The position numbers and the translations under genes were made by a program. The notes beneath the pieces are model-generated. The model saw only the letters and a list, made by a program, of their open reading frames with translations, was not told where the DNA came from and ran no database searches. This document shows, piece after piece, positions 27,744 through 36,160 of a stretch of DNA of 64,000 nucleotides (positions within the stretch are counted from its first letter, which is position 1; each line of letters starts with the position of its first letter). The DNA is from Streptomyces griseoincarnatus (GTDB lineage Bacteria > Actinomycetota > Actinomycetes > Streptomycetales > Streptomycetaceae), in assembly GCA_014649575.1 (NCBI GenBank), contig BMTH01000020.1:41608-105607 (forward strand). The letters are read 5' to 3'.

Positions 27744-28259
27744 ATGCATCTGATGGACCATGTGCACCATGCTGGATGGACTGATCACGGATCCTCGCCT
27801 CGAGCGTCAGTGATCATCGCCGTAGCGGCGGGCGGTGCCATCGGCGCCCTGGCTAGGTACGGAGTGTCCCGTATGTGGCCGAACGGTGGCGACGCCTACC
27901 TCGTCTGGCGAACGGGAGCGGCCGCCTTCCCCTGGACAACACTGTTGATCAATGCCGTGGGCTGCTTCTTGATGGGGGTGCTCACCATTTCGCTCAAGAA
28001 GCGCTTCACCGGGGCCTCTCCCCTGCTCAGCCCTCTCCTTGGCACAGGCGTCCTCGGAGGCTTCACCACGTTCTCCACCTACACAGACGACGCACGAAGA
28101 CTGTTTGAGAATGGCCAGCCCGGGCCCGCAGTTGCCTACCTCATCCTGACTGTGGGCGCATCCATGTCCGGAGTGCTTCTGGGAGTGGCCTGCGTTGCGG
28201 GCATGCTGCAGGTCCGACGCGGAGGCTCAGACACGCGTCAGGGGCGTGAGGGCTCCTGA
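27744..28259 (+). CDS. crcB: Fluoride ion channel FluC/CrcB, first subunit
   Basis: About 171 residues from ATG 27744. The conserved channel region begins near VIIAVAAGGAIGALARYGVS, so the GTG at 27810 is a possible start. The His-rich leader (HLMDHVHHAGWTDHG) is unusual. Four membrane segments are visible. Key FluC elements are GGAIGALARY, TLLINAVGCFLMG with the pore Asn, and GVLGGFTTFSTYTDDA with the Phe/Thr/Ser fluoride track. It exports fluoride from the cytoplasm. Its TGA overlaps the ATG of the next gene (TGATG), so the two are coupled and may form a heterodimer. Confidence 0.9.
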   Translation: MHLMDHVHHAGWTDHGSSPRASVIIAVAAGGAIGALARYGVSRMWPNGGDAYLVWRTGAAAFPWTTLLINAVGCFLMGVLTISLKKRFTGASPLLSPLLGTGVLGGFTTFSTYTDDARRLFENGQPGPAVAYLILTVGASMSGVLLGVACVAGMLQVRRGGSDTRQGREGS

Positions 28260-28633
28260 TGGTGGACTGGATTCTCGTGCTGGCTGGAGGTGCTGTTGGA
28301 GCGCCCGTCAGATACCTGATCGGCACAGCGGCAAAGGCCCGCCTGCGCTGGACATATCCGTGGGGCACCCTCTCGGCCAATCTGGGCGCATGCCTCCTCC
28401 TGGGCCTTTTTGTCGAGGCGGGTACGGGCGGCACGTTAGACGCATCGGGGCAGGCTTTGCTGTCGACCGGCTTCTGCGGCGCACTGTCCACATGGTCTAC
28501 CTTTTCCTACGAACTCCTGACCCTGGCCGGTGGACGCAAGAGCATCGAGGCTGCCGGATACCTGCTGGTGAGTGTCGTACTGGGCCTGACAGCTTCCTTC
28601 GCCGGGGCGGGGATCGCCCGAGCCCTGTGGTGA
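28259..28633 (+). CDS. crcB: Fluoride ion channel FluC/CrcB, second subunit
   Basis: The protein has 124 residues, full family length. It has four membrane segments, GGAVGAPVRYLIG, GTLSANLGACLLLG with the conserved Asn, and TGFCGALSTWSTFSYE. Here the usual GFTTFSTF reads ALSTWSTFSYE: one of the paired pore Phe is Trp, and the Na+-site region is kept. Paired divergent FluC genes are known in Gram-positive bacteria and can work as heterodimers. The start overlaps the stop of the first subunit. Confidence 0.92.
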   Translation: MVDWILVLAGGAVGAPVRYLIGTAAKARLRWTYPWGTLSANLGACLLLGLFVEAGTGGTLDASGQALLSTGFCGALSTWSTFSYELLTLAGGRKSIEAAGYLLVSVVLGLTASFAGAGIARALW

Positions 28634-28730
28634 TGGCCCACCGGGCGGTACACGTGCCGAATGGTAAGACTCGCTGCTGATCCGGAGCCCCATCGACTCG
28701 ACGCACTGATGTGGTGGGCGTCCCCTCCCA

Positions 28731-29180
28731 TGCACACCGGGGTGCTGGTGACCAGGGCGGGCAGCGGCCTGGGAGAGGAGACCGCGAAGCGCTTGGCCGC
28801 ACCGAGGACGCGGAGATCATCGTGCCAGGCGGACCTGGGCAAAACCGAGGTGGTCACCAAGGCGATCGAGGCTACGGGGCGGCAGCGTCACATTCACCCG
28901 GGTGACCTCGCGACGGACGAGGGCGCAAAGCAGCGCCCGCCACGGTTGCTCGCGGACCTGTCGACATCCTCGTGGCCAGCGTGTCTTCGATTCGAGCGCC
29001 AGGTGAGCCAGCTCCGTATCTACACCTATGTGCTCACCATGCGGACCATCCAGCGCTTCGTGCCCGCCATACGTGAGCGGGCCAGTGCAGATCGTCAGCA
29101 TCACCGGTGAACGGCCAGCCGCCTCACAGCCCCATTACGAGGCGTCCTACGGAGTGCGCAACCTCCTCATCCTCTATGCG
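28731..29180 (+). pseudogene. Heavily decayed short-chain dehydrogenase
   Basis: SDR pieces remain in order but broken: GVLVTRAGSGLGEETAKRLA (nucleotide motif with TGA changed to TRA), then DLGKTEVVTKAIEATG, then TMRTIQRFVPAIRER. At about 29075 the homology moves to the +2 frame as QIVSITGERPAASQPHYEAS. The order matches the intact SDR at 25821 (MIQRLVPQMRERGWGRVIQI, then PHYNATLAA). The NNAG region and the C-terminal VDGG are missing. Confidence 0.75.
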
Positions 29181-29228
29181 CCATGTCCACGGAGAACGAC
29201 CACCCCCCATGCTGCACTTCACCTAACA

Positions 29229-29242
29229 TGACCGATCGGTCA
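29229..29242. promoter_or_regulatory. Perfect 14-bp palindrome upstream of the SnoaL/epoxide-hydrolase pair
   Basis: TGACCGATCGGTCA is fully self-complementary and fits the ACCG-N2-CGGT pattern of TetR-type operators. It lies 140 bases before the SnoaL gene in otherwise non-coding sequence and probably controls the two genes that follow. Confidence 0.65.
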
Positions 29243-29381
29243 AGATAGATGGTACGTTCGACCTGCCCATCTGGTCCGCTCAGCTGACAGTGGCCGCCCC
29301 GAGAGCCTGAGCCGCACCTCGAGACTCCCGCCTGCCGCGTCAGCCGAGCACCCCACCCAAGCGAACGGACAGTGATCAAGC

Positions 29382-29840
29382 ATGGATGCTGTCGAGCGTC
29401 TGAGCATCATCGAGGACCTACGTCGCCTCATGGCCCGCTACGTGTACTACGCGGACCACCATCGCTGGCATGACCTCGCGGGCCTGTTCACGCCTACCGG
29501 CACGTTCACCCCACACAAGCCGGACGGCTCGGTGTGGCTGCACGTGGAGGGGCGTGAGCAGATAGCGCAGACGGTGGGCGCGAGCGGCGGTGCAGACGAC
29601 GTCCTCATCCATCACCTTTTCTCGGACGAGATCGAGGCGGTCTCGACGACCTCGGCACACGGCGTATGGGCGATGGAGGACATCATCGTCCGCGCCGAGG
29701 ACGCCGCGGTGAACGAGGACTTCCCCTTCAAGGCCATGCACGGCTTCGGCCACTACCACGCGCAGTTCGTCAACGCCCACGGCCGCTGGCACATCGCCGA
29801 CCTCAAGCAGACCCGGCTGCGTCTGGACTTCACCTATTGA
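29382..29840 (+). CDS. SnoaL/NTF2-like protein
   Basis: The protein has 152 residues and the fold of SnoaL-like polyketide cyclases and ring-opening enzymes. It begins IEDLRRLMARYVYYADHHRW, then HDLAGLFTPTGTFTPHKP, GREQIAQTVG, VWAMEDIIVRAED, and ends FGHYHAQFVNAHGRWHIADL. The YYAD-H and late H/W positions commonly line the active pocket. The substrate is not predictable. It is followed after 53 bases by an epoxide hydrolase gene on the same strand, suggesting work on the same epoxide or oxidised compound. Confidence 0.87.
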   Translation: MDAVERLSIIEDLRRLMARYVYYADHHRWHDLAGLFTPTGTFTPHKPDGSVWLHVEGREQIAQTVGASGGADDVLIHHLFSDEIEAVSTTSAHGVWAMEDIIVRAEDAAVNEDFPFKAMHGFGHYHAQFVNAHGRWHIADLKQTRLRLDFTY

Positions 29841-29893
29841 GTAAAACGAGGTCCGCCGACCTCCGGCACTTCCTTAGAAAAGCGAGTGAGAAC

Positions 29894-31126
29894 GTGAGTG
29901 ACAGCAACAGCCGTTCGCCGGAACGGTTCACGATTGACGTGGCGCAGAACGTCCTGGACGACCTTGTGGCGCGCCTGAAGGCGACCAGGTTCTTCGACGA
30001 CCTGGACAACGAGGACGAGTACTACGGTGTCAGCACGAGCTACATCAAGCCCTTGATGGAGTACTGGGCGGACGGTTTCGACTGGCGTGCGGCGGAGAAG
30101 CGGCTGAACGCGTTCGAGCAGTTCACAGTGGAGATCGACGGCACCCCGGTCCACTTCGTCCGTAAGGCAGGGAAGGGACCGAACCCCATCCCCCTGCTGG
30201 TCCTGCACGGATGGCCGTGGCCCGGTGAGTTCAGCTATCCCCTCATCGACCCACTGACCGACCCTGCCGCACACGGGGGCCACCCCGCCGATGCTTTCGA
30301 CGTGATCATGCCGACCCTCCCCGGGTTCGCCTGGTCCACCCCTGTGACCCGGGGAGATCTGAACTACTGGAAGATCGCCGATATCCTCCACACGCTCATG
30401 ACCGAGGTGCTCGGCCATGCGAGGTACGGGTCGCTGGGCAGCGACTACGGCGCCCTGGTGAACAGTGCGCTGGGCCACAAGTACGGCGAGAGCATCATCG
30501 CCCTGCACTACGGTCACGACCTGCCTCCGGGCATGTTCCAGCATGACCGCTACTGGGATCTCACGGGCGGGCAGCCGATCCCCGAGGACGCATCACCCGA
30601 GCTGCGAGCCGGCATCATGAAGTTTCACTCCACGTACGCGTCCCATGTCGCCGTGCACATGCTCGACGCCTCGACGCTCTCCCACGGACTCAACGACTCC
30701 CCTGTCGGGATGCTGGCCTGGCTGCTGCAGCGGTGGAAGAAGTGGAGTGACAAGAACAACGACTTCGACGCGGTCTTCTCCCGCGACTTCATCCTGACCC
30801 AGGCCACGGTCTTCTGGGTGACCCAGTCGATCGGCTCCTCCATCCGCATGTACCGCAACATCATCCGCCACCCCTGGGCGCCCTCCCACGACCGGCAGCC
30901 GACGGTGGAGCCTCCGGCCGGTTTCACGTTCCTGCTCGGCGACGTCTACCCGCCGGGCGTCCGCACTGTCGAGGAGCGGATCGCCGCTTTCGAGAGCGGG
31001 CCCACCCGCGGTCTCTTCAACGTCGTCAACGTCAACGCCCATCACACGGGCGGGCACTTCGGCCACTTCGAGAATCCGGCGGCCTACGTCAACGATCTCC
31101 GCGAGACGTTCCGCAAGGTTCGCTGA
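29894..31126 (+). CDS. EHN-type epoxide hydrolase
   Basis: The protein has 410 residues from GTG 29894 (GAGTGAG before it). The longer upstream frame overlaps the SnoaL gene and is not real. The N-terminal EHN domain occupies residues 1-110 (RFTIDVAQNVLDDLVARLKA, YIKPLMEYWADGFDW). The alpha/beta core has LHGWPWPGEF (oxyanion hole), GSDYGALVNSALG with the nucleophilic Asp, and HHTGGHFGHFENP with the catalytic His. These match microsomal-type epoxide hydrolases, which convert epoxides to diols without metal. GSDYG replaces the commoner GSDWG. Confidence 0.92.
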   Translation: MSDSNSRSPERFTIDVAQNVLDDLVARLKATRFFDDLDNEDEYYGVSTSYIKPLMEYWADGFDWRAAEKRLNAFEQFTVEIDGTPVHFVRKAGKGPNPIPLLVLHGWPWPGEFSYPLIDPLTDPAAHGGHPADAFDVIMPTLPGFAWSTPVTRGDLNYWKIADILHTLMTEVLGHARYGSLGSDYGALVNSALGHKYGESIIALHYGHDLPPGMFQHDRYWDLTGGQPIPEDASPELRAGIMKFHSTYASHVAVHMLDASTLSHGLNDSPVGMLAWLLQRWKKWSDKNNDFDAVFSRDFILTQATVFWVTQSIGSSIRMYRNIIRHPWAPSHDRQPTVEPPAGFTFLLGDVYPPGVRTVEERIAAFESGPTRGLFNVVNVNAHHTGGHFGHFENPAAYVNDLRETFRKVR

Positions 31127-31302
31127 CCCCGGCAAGCGCCCCACGCCCCTCCACGGGGCGGACGCCCGGGCCGGACAGGCGCGCCGGCGATCCAGGGGCG
31201 GACCCCGAGCGAATCCGCAGGCTGGGAAGCGTTGCCGTCGGTCGGCACACAGGACGAAGCAGGACTCGCCCGGTCGCCGATCTTGACGGAAGCAGACCAC
31301 CC

Positions 31303-31323
31303 ACCATTCTATACTGACCATTC
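31303..31323 (+). promoter_or_regulatory. AT-rich leader with ACCATTC direct repeat before the oxidoreductase
   Basis: ACCATTC occurs at 31303-31309 and 31317-31323 (14-bp period), with CTATACTGAC between. The surrounding 30 bases are unusually AT-rich for this DNA, as expected for a promoter. It lies about 70-90 bases before the ATG at 31395. Confidence 0.4.
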
Positions 31324-31394
31324 GAAATATAATTGGGGGTGGTCGCGGCCCGGCGAACCCGGCCGCGACCACGCCCTCGGGAAAGGAGGCAGTC

Positions 31395-32357
31395 ATGAAG
31401 GCTGTAGGAGTGTTCGGCTACGGCGGTCCTGAGGTGCTCGAGGTCGTCGACCTGCCGGTACCGGAGGTCGGCCCCGGACAGATCCGCATCAGGGTGCACG
31501 CGGCGTCGGTGAACCCGTCGGACATCCTGCTGCGCACCGGTTTCACCGACCCCATGCTCGCGGGGCGGCTGACTCCCCCGTACCGGCCCGGGATGGACGC
31601 GGCCGGCGTCGTGGACGCCATCGCCCCGGACACGGCCACTGACCTGCACGTGGGTGACCGGGTGATGGCCATCGTCATCCCGATCGATCCGTCCGGGGGC
31701 GCCTACGCGGAGTATGTCGTGGTCGACGCGCGACAAGTCGTACGGGCGCCGGCCGGAACGACTCACGCCGAGGCTGCCACTCTCCCGATGAACGGCCTGA
31801 CCGCGCGCCTTGCCCTCGACGTGCTGGACCTTGCTCCCGGGGGATGGATCGCCGTCACCGGCGCCGCCGGAGCGCTGGGCGGATACACCGTGCAGCTCGC
31901 CAAGGCGGACGGACTGTCCGTGGTGGCGGACGCGGCGCCTGCCGACGAGGAACTGGTACGGTCCCTCGGCGCGGACAAGGTGGTCAGCCGGGGTCCGGAC
32001 GTGGCCGACCGCTTCCGCGAGGTCGTCCCGGAGGGTGTCGAAGCGGTCGTGGACGCCGCTGTCATGGGACCCCAGGTTCTTGGCGCCATCCGGCCCGGCG
32101 GACAGCTCGCCTTGGCTCGCAGCGTCGGCGAACCCGGCACCGTTCCCCTTGGCGACACGGGCGACGTGATCGTCAGGAACGTCTTCGTGCCCGAGTATCG
32201 CTACGCACACGACAAGCTCGACGGTCTGCGTGTGCTCGCGGAGAAGGGTCGCATCACCCTGCGCGTCGCTGGTGAATACCCCGCGGACCAGGCGGCCGAC
32301 GCCCATCGGCGTTTCGAGGGAGGTGGTGTGCGGGGCAGGCTGGTCCTGACGTTCTGA
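31395..32357 (+). CDS. NADPH-dependent quinone oxidoreductase-like MDR protein
   Basis: The protein has 320 residues. The start has an excellent AAAGGAGG ribosome site 5 bases away. It is a zinc-independent medium-chain reductase: MKAVGVFGYGGPEVLEVVD, RVHAASVNPSDILLRTG, GMDAAGVV, GGAYAEYVVVDA, and the dinucleotide motif AVTGAAGALGGYTVQLAK near 155. No catalytic or structural zinc cysteines are present. Such enzymes reduce quinones, enones or acyl-enones. It sits alone before a bidirectional terminator. Confidence 0.9.
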   Translation: MKAVGVFGYGGPEVLEVVDLPVPEVGPGQIRIRVHAASVNPSDILLRTGFTDPMLAGRLTPPYRPGMDAAGVVDAIAPDTATDLHVGDRVMAIVIPIDPSGGAYAEYVVVDARQVVRAPAGTTHAEAATLPMNGLTARLALDVLDLAPGGWIAVTGAAGALGGYTVQLAKADGLSVVADAAPADEELVRSLGADKVVSRGPDVADRFREVVPEGVEAVVDAAVMGPQVLGAIRPGGQLALARSVGEPGTVPLGDTGDVIVRNVFVPEYRYAHDKLDGLRVLAEKGRITLRVAGEYPADQAADAHRRFEGGGVRGRLVLTF

Positions 32358-32462
32358 CCACCTGGGGGCCTGCGGCGGCACAGCCTCGGGCGTAGCGGCT
32401 GGAGGCGGCGGGTTACCGCTCCGGGGTGGAGTGCGCCCGCCCACTCCGCCGCGGGAGCTCCC

Positions 32463-32502
32463 GGCTCCCGTGCCGCCGGCGCGGGCCCGCGGCACGGGAG
32501 CC
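32463..32502. terminator. Bidirectional hairpin terminator between convergent genes
   Basis: GGCTCCCGTGCCGC (32463-32476) and GCGGCACGGGAGCC (32489-32502) form a perfect 14-bp stem with a 12-base loop. It lies between the plus-strand oxidoreductase (ends 32357) and the minus-strand SnoaL gene (ends 32568). Confidence 0.8.
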
Positions 32503-32567
32503 AGACAAGCGCTTGGGCGGCGGCCCCTTCGGCCAGGTCTCCTGCGAGCCCGGACACGTACCTGGTG

Positions 32568-33029
32568 TCAGTTGCCGGGGTTCCAGTTGTCGAGTGGATC
32601 CATGCGGAAGCGGGTCAGCTCCACCGAGTCGATCAGCCAGCGGCCGTCCACCTTGCGGTAGGTCTCCCGGTACTGGCCGTAGCCGTTGTGGCCCTCGGGG
32701 GCATCTTTTCCGGCCGGAAAGGTCAGCAGATCCTCCATCGCCCAGATCCCCGATGCCGTGTCGGGCCCGGTCATCTCGATCTCCGGCATGTGGCCGTGGT
32801 GCACCGACGGCGCTTTCCCAGTCAGGTCCCGGATGGTGTAGGCGAACTCCTGCGGCGACTTCCACACGATCCCGTCGGTCACGAGCTTGGCGTCGGGCGT
32901 GAAGAGCGCGACAAGGTCGTCATGCTTCTTCTCGTCCACGAAACGGAAGTAGCGCGCCTTCAGTTGCTTGATGCTCTCGATCGCCTCGAGGTCGCTCAGC
33001 CGGCGACGTATCTCGTCGAGATCACTCAT
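32568..33029 (-). CDS. Cytosolic SnoaL/NTF2-like protein, paralogue of the secreted copy
   Basis: The protein has 153 residues from ATG 33029 with GGAGG 7 bases upstream. It has SIKQLKARYFRFVDEKKHDD, LVALFTPDAKLVTDGIVWKS, FAYTIRDLTGKAPSVHHGHM, EIEMTGPDTASGIWAMEDLL, and GYGQYRETYRKVDGRWLIDS. The protein at 39906-40559 is very similar along this whole length but carries an export signal. It has no N-terminal hydrophobic segment. The family binds or transforms small hydrophobic ligands. Confidence 0.88.
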   Translation of the reverse strand: MSDLDEIRRRLSDLEAIESIKQLKARYFRFVDEKKHDDLVALFTPDAKLVTDGIVWKSPQEFAYTIRDLTGKAPSVHHGHMPEIEMTGPDTASGIWAMEDLLTFPAGKDAPEGHNGYGQYRETYRKVDGRWLIDSVELTRFRMDPLDNWNPGN

Positions 33030-33319
33030 GATCTCGCCTCCTTGGCTGTGCGGCACCTGGCCTGTCCATGCGGAACCGCCGGAACCACACCGGTACATAT
33101 CAGATTGGCACGATGGGTCTGGTGAGGCTCCCTTATTCCCGCAGTCGGCCCAGCATCGCTCCGGCCGGTGGGGTCGGCCGGCCGAAGCGGCGGCCCGGCG
33201 TCGCCATCGTCATGCCGAGGCAGTCCGTGGGCCACTGGGAGGCATGCGCCACTCCCGTTCCGCGCCGGACAGGAACGGGAGTGACTCGACGCCCCTTGGC
33301 TTCGCGGTCGCCTCACCTC

Positions 33320-34147
33320 TCACCTGCGCGCGAAGTCCAGCAGGTCGGCGTTGAACGTCTCGGCGAACTTGGGCACCATCGCCAAGCCGTGCGGCGCCCC
33401 GGGGTACACCTTGTAGACCGCGTCCTTGACCAGCTTCGAGCTCTTGTCGCCCGAAGCGACGATCGGAACGATCTGGTCGTCGTCGCCGTGCACGATCAAA
33501 GTCGGAACGTCGATCTTCTTGAGATCCTCGGTGAGGTCGGTCTCGGAGAAGGCCTTGATGCAGTCGTAGGCACCCTTGATCCCCACCGTCATGCTCCACA
33601 GCCAGAACTCGTCACGCGTGCCCTGCGAGACAGTGGATCCGTCGCGGTTCGCGCCGTAGAACGAAGCGCTGAGGTCCTTGTAGAACTGCGACCGATCGGA
33701 CTCCACGCCTTGCCGGATCCCGTCGAACACGTCGATCGGCAGCCCTTCGGGGTTCGCCTCGGTCTTCAGCATCAGCGGTGGGATCGCGCCGACCAGCACG
33801 GCCTTGGCAACCCGCTCGGAGCCGTGCCGGCCGATGTAGTGGGTGACCTCGCCGCCCCCGGTCGAGTGTCCGACGAGTATGACGTTCCTGAGGTCGAGCT
33901 GCTCGATCAGCGCCGCCAGGTCATCGGCGTACGTGTCGAGGTCGTTGCCCTCCCAGCTCTGACCGGAACGTCCGCCGCCTCGCCGGTCGTGGGCGATGGC
34001 CCGGTAGCCGTTGTCGGCCATCAGTTTCATCTGTGGATCCCACGCATCGGCGGTCAGAGGCCAGCCGTGGGAGAAGACCACGGGCTGACCGTCTCCCCAG
34101 TCCTTGTAGAAGATGTCTGTTCCGTCTTTGGCAGTGACAAAGGACAT
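33320..34147 (-). CDS. Alpha/beta hydrolase, non-heme chloroperoxidase-like
   Basis: The protein has 275 residues, typical length. AAGGA lies 9 bases before the ATG. Motifs: FVTAKDGTDIFYKDWGDGQP, FSHGWPLTADAWDPQM, DRRGGGRSGQ, VGHSTGGGEVTHYIGRHG with the nucleophilic Ser, HGDDDQIVP with the acid Asp, and PGAPHGLAM with the catalytic His. These are signatures of cofactor-free haloperoxidase/perhydrolase esterases. Physiologically most act as esterases or lactonases. Confidence 0.92.
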   Translation of the reverse strand: MSFVTAKDGTDIFYKDWGDGQPVVFSHGWPLTADAWDPQMKLMADNGYRAIAHDRRGGGRSGQSWEGNDLDTYADDLAALIEQLDLRNVILVGHSTGGGEVTHYIGRHGSERVAKAVLVGAIPPLMLKTEANPEGLPIDVFDGIRQGVESDRSQFYKDLSASFYGANRDGSTVSQGTRDEFWLWSMTVGIKGAYDCIKAFSETDLTEDLKKIDVPTLIVHGDDDQIVPIVASGDKSSKLVKDAVYKVYPGAPHGLAMVPKFAETFNADLLDFARR

Positions 34148-34391
34148 GAGGGGGTCCTTCCGTCTGTTGCGGGAACTCCGCGCATCGGGTGTAATTCAGG
34201 GCCTGGCCCGGGATTCAGCGCGCCTAATCGTGCGCTTGCCCCTGGCGCACCTGCGGTCGACGTATGCGTCGGCGACCTGTGAGGTGACAGCGCCGAACAC
34301 ATCGTGGAATTCACCCTAACCGAATGGCTGCATTTCGGCGTCCCGAGCATCCACCTGCCCCGCAGATCCGGGGCCGCCCGGCCCAGAAGCA

Positions 34392-34435
34392 ATGGCCTCA
34401 TGGCTGCTGCGTCAGGCAACAGTCCATGAGGCCAT
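34392..34435 (-). terminator. Hairpin terminator after the DUF1348 gene
   Basis: ATGGCCTCATGG (34392-34403) pairs perfectly with CCATGAGGCCAT (34424-34435) over a 20-base loop. It lies 69 bases downstream of the minus-strand DUF1348 stop. Confidence 0.7.
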
Positions 34436-34503
34436 GGATCATACGTCAGGTGGATTGCGTCGTCGGCCCGGGTCACCGCGTGGTCTGACTGCTCGGCGCC
34501 CAA

Positions 34504-34971
34504 TCAGAATCCGAGCTCGCTGAGGCCGGGATGTCCGTCGGGCCTGCGACCGAGCGGCCAATGGTATCTGCGCTCCGACGCGGAGATGGGCAAGTCGTTG
34601 ATGGAGGCATGCCGGACGGCCATGAGCCCGTCTGTGTTGAACTCCCAGTTCTCGTTGCCGTACGAACGCCACCAGCTGCCGGAAGCGTCGCACGACTCAT
34701 AGGCGAACCTCACCGCGATGCGATTGCCGTCGAACGCCCAAAGCTCCTTGATGAGTCGGTACTCCAGCTCCTTCTCCCATTTCCGGGTCAAGAACTCGAC
34801 TATCTCCTCACGCCCCGTGACGAACTCATTGCGGTTTCTCCAGCGGGAATCCTCGGCGTACACGAGGGAGACCTTGTGCGGGTCGCGGCTGTTCCAACCG
34901 TCCTCGGCAAGACGCACCTTCTGGATTGCCGACTCCCGCGTGAAGGGAGGTACAGGCGGATGATCTGTCAC
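34504..34971 (-). CDS. DUF1348 (NTF2-like) protein
   Basis: The protein has 155 residues starting at GTG 34971 with GGGAG 5 bases upstream. The family pattern is VRLAEDGWNSRDPHKVSLVY, DSRWRNRNEFVTGREEIVEF, LTRKWEKELEYRLIKELWAF, IAVRFAYESCDASGSWWRSY, and GNENWEFNTDGLM. It is the fourth NTF2-fold protein within 12 kb. Function unknown. Single-gene unit. Confidence 0.9.
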   Translation of the reverse strand: MTDHPPVPPFTRESAIQKVRLAEDGWNSRDPHKVSLVYAEDSRWRNRNEFVTGREEIVEFLTRKWEKELEYRLIKELWAFDGNRIAVRFAYESCDASGSWWRSYGNENWEFNTDGLMAVRHASINDLPISASERRYHWPLGRRPDGHPGLSELGF

Positions 34972-35125
34972 GATTACTCCCGGGTGGCAGCGAGCGAGAG
35001 TGGGCCTCGCGCCGGTGGCCGCAGGCCTCCGCCGCCGCGGTCCGGCGCCCTAATCCAACGGTATAGCCCGTGTCCGCAGGCCGCTCTCCCGCTGTGAAGT
35101 CCGGTGTCCCCCCGGCGTCCCACGC

Positions 35126-36052
35126 TCAGTCACTCGCTGGCGACCCGCTGTGGCCTCTGCGGTAGACGCTGGGAGAGACTCCCGTGACCCGCTTGAAAGC
35201 TGTACTCATCGCGCTCTCGGATCCATAGCCGGTGTGGCGGGCGATCGCGGACAGCGTCTCGTCGCTCTCGCGGAGTCTCTGCGCCGCAAGTTGGATGCGC
35301 CAGCGGGTCAGGTATTCTATCGGGCCCTGGCCCATGGTCTCCTTGAAGCGTGCCGCCAGGGTGGAGCGGGAGACGGCACCGGCTCGCGCCAACTCGGCCA
35401 CCGTCCAAGGGTGTGCCGGGTCTGTGTGGAGCGATGTCAGCGCGGCGCGGACTGCCGGCTCGGCCAGTCCGGTCAGTAGCCCTGAGGCCTCTCGCGGTTC
35501 TCGGGTGAGGTACAGGCGCATCACGTGGATGAGCATGACGACCGCCAGGTGCTCGGCGACGAGTGAGGAAGCTGCCGGCCTCGACGTGAGTTCCTGCTCG
35601 ATCACGGTCAGTGCCCATTCCACCGTTTCGGCGTGCGGTGTGCCTGCAGGGACATGGATGACCGGGGGAAGGCCCGCCAGGAGCAGTTCGTGGCCGGGCT
35701 CGCCGAAGGTGAACCGCCCACCGATGAGGAGCACATCGTCACCTGTGCCGGTGCGTGCCATTCCGTCTTCGGCTCTGGCGAAGATGGTGTGAGCGTCGAT
35801 CTCGGGGCCCGGGGGGTCGCTGCGCAGAGTGAATGGCAGTGGCCGGGTGAGCAGGTAGCAATCGCCCGGCGCCAAGGCGATCGGACCGTCGACTTTCTCG
35901 ACCTCAAGCCAGCAGTATCCCCGTCGCAGGGTATTGAATTTCACTCCGGTAGGTGGCTCGAACCGGACGGACCACTGCCCTCCGGCGGTCAGTCCCGCCG
36001 AGAGATGACTGCGTGTCCGGAGCAAGGACAGAACGTCTTCGAGCGGGTCCAT
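35126..36052 (-). CDS. AraC-family transcriptional regulator
   Basis: The protein has 308 residues from ATG 36052, preceded by AGGAG 4-8 bases upstream. Residues 1-190 are a cupin-like sensor domain of the AraC_binding_2/cupin-6 kind (WSVRFEPPTGVKFNTLRRGY, LAPGDCYLLTRPLPF). The C-terminal double HTH has PWTVAELARAGAVSRSTLAA, RFKETMGQGPIEYLTRWRIQ, and ARHTGYGSESAMSTAFKRVT. It is divergent from the SDR at 36161 with a gap of about 108 bases, so that gene is its likely target. Confidence 0.92.
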   Translation of the reverse strand: MDPLEDVLSLLRTRSHLSAGLTAGGQWSVRFEPPTGVKFNTLRRGYCWLEVEKVDGPIALAPGDCYLLTRPLPFTLRSDPPGPEIDAHTIFARAEDGMARTGTGDDVLLIGGRFTFGEPGHELLLAGLPPVIHVPAGTPHAETVEWALTVIEQELTSRPAASSLVAEHLAVVMLIHVMRLYLTREPREASGLLTGLAEPAVRAALTSLHTDPAHPWTVAELARAGAVSRSTLAARFKETMGQGPIEYLTRWRIQLAAQRLRESDETLSAIARHTGYGSESAMSTAFKRVTGVSPSVYRRGHSGSPASD

Positions 36053-36160
36053 TCTTCTCCTGGACGATGGGTAATCTCTCATGGACTTCCAATGATGTTC
36101 AATGCGTTTGTGGGGGGCATACAGTCGAATTGAATCCGCTCCACCGATGATGAGGTTCTC

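Noticed and set aside
29666..29893. Upstream extension of the epoxide hydrolase into the SnoaL gene
   Set aside because: Arg/Pro/His-rich out-of-frame reading of the SnoaL gene; GTG 29894 with GAGTGAG is the better start.
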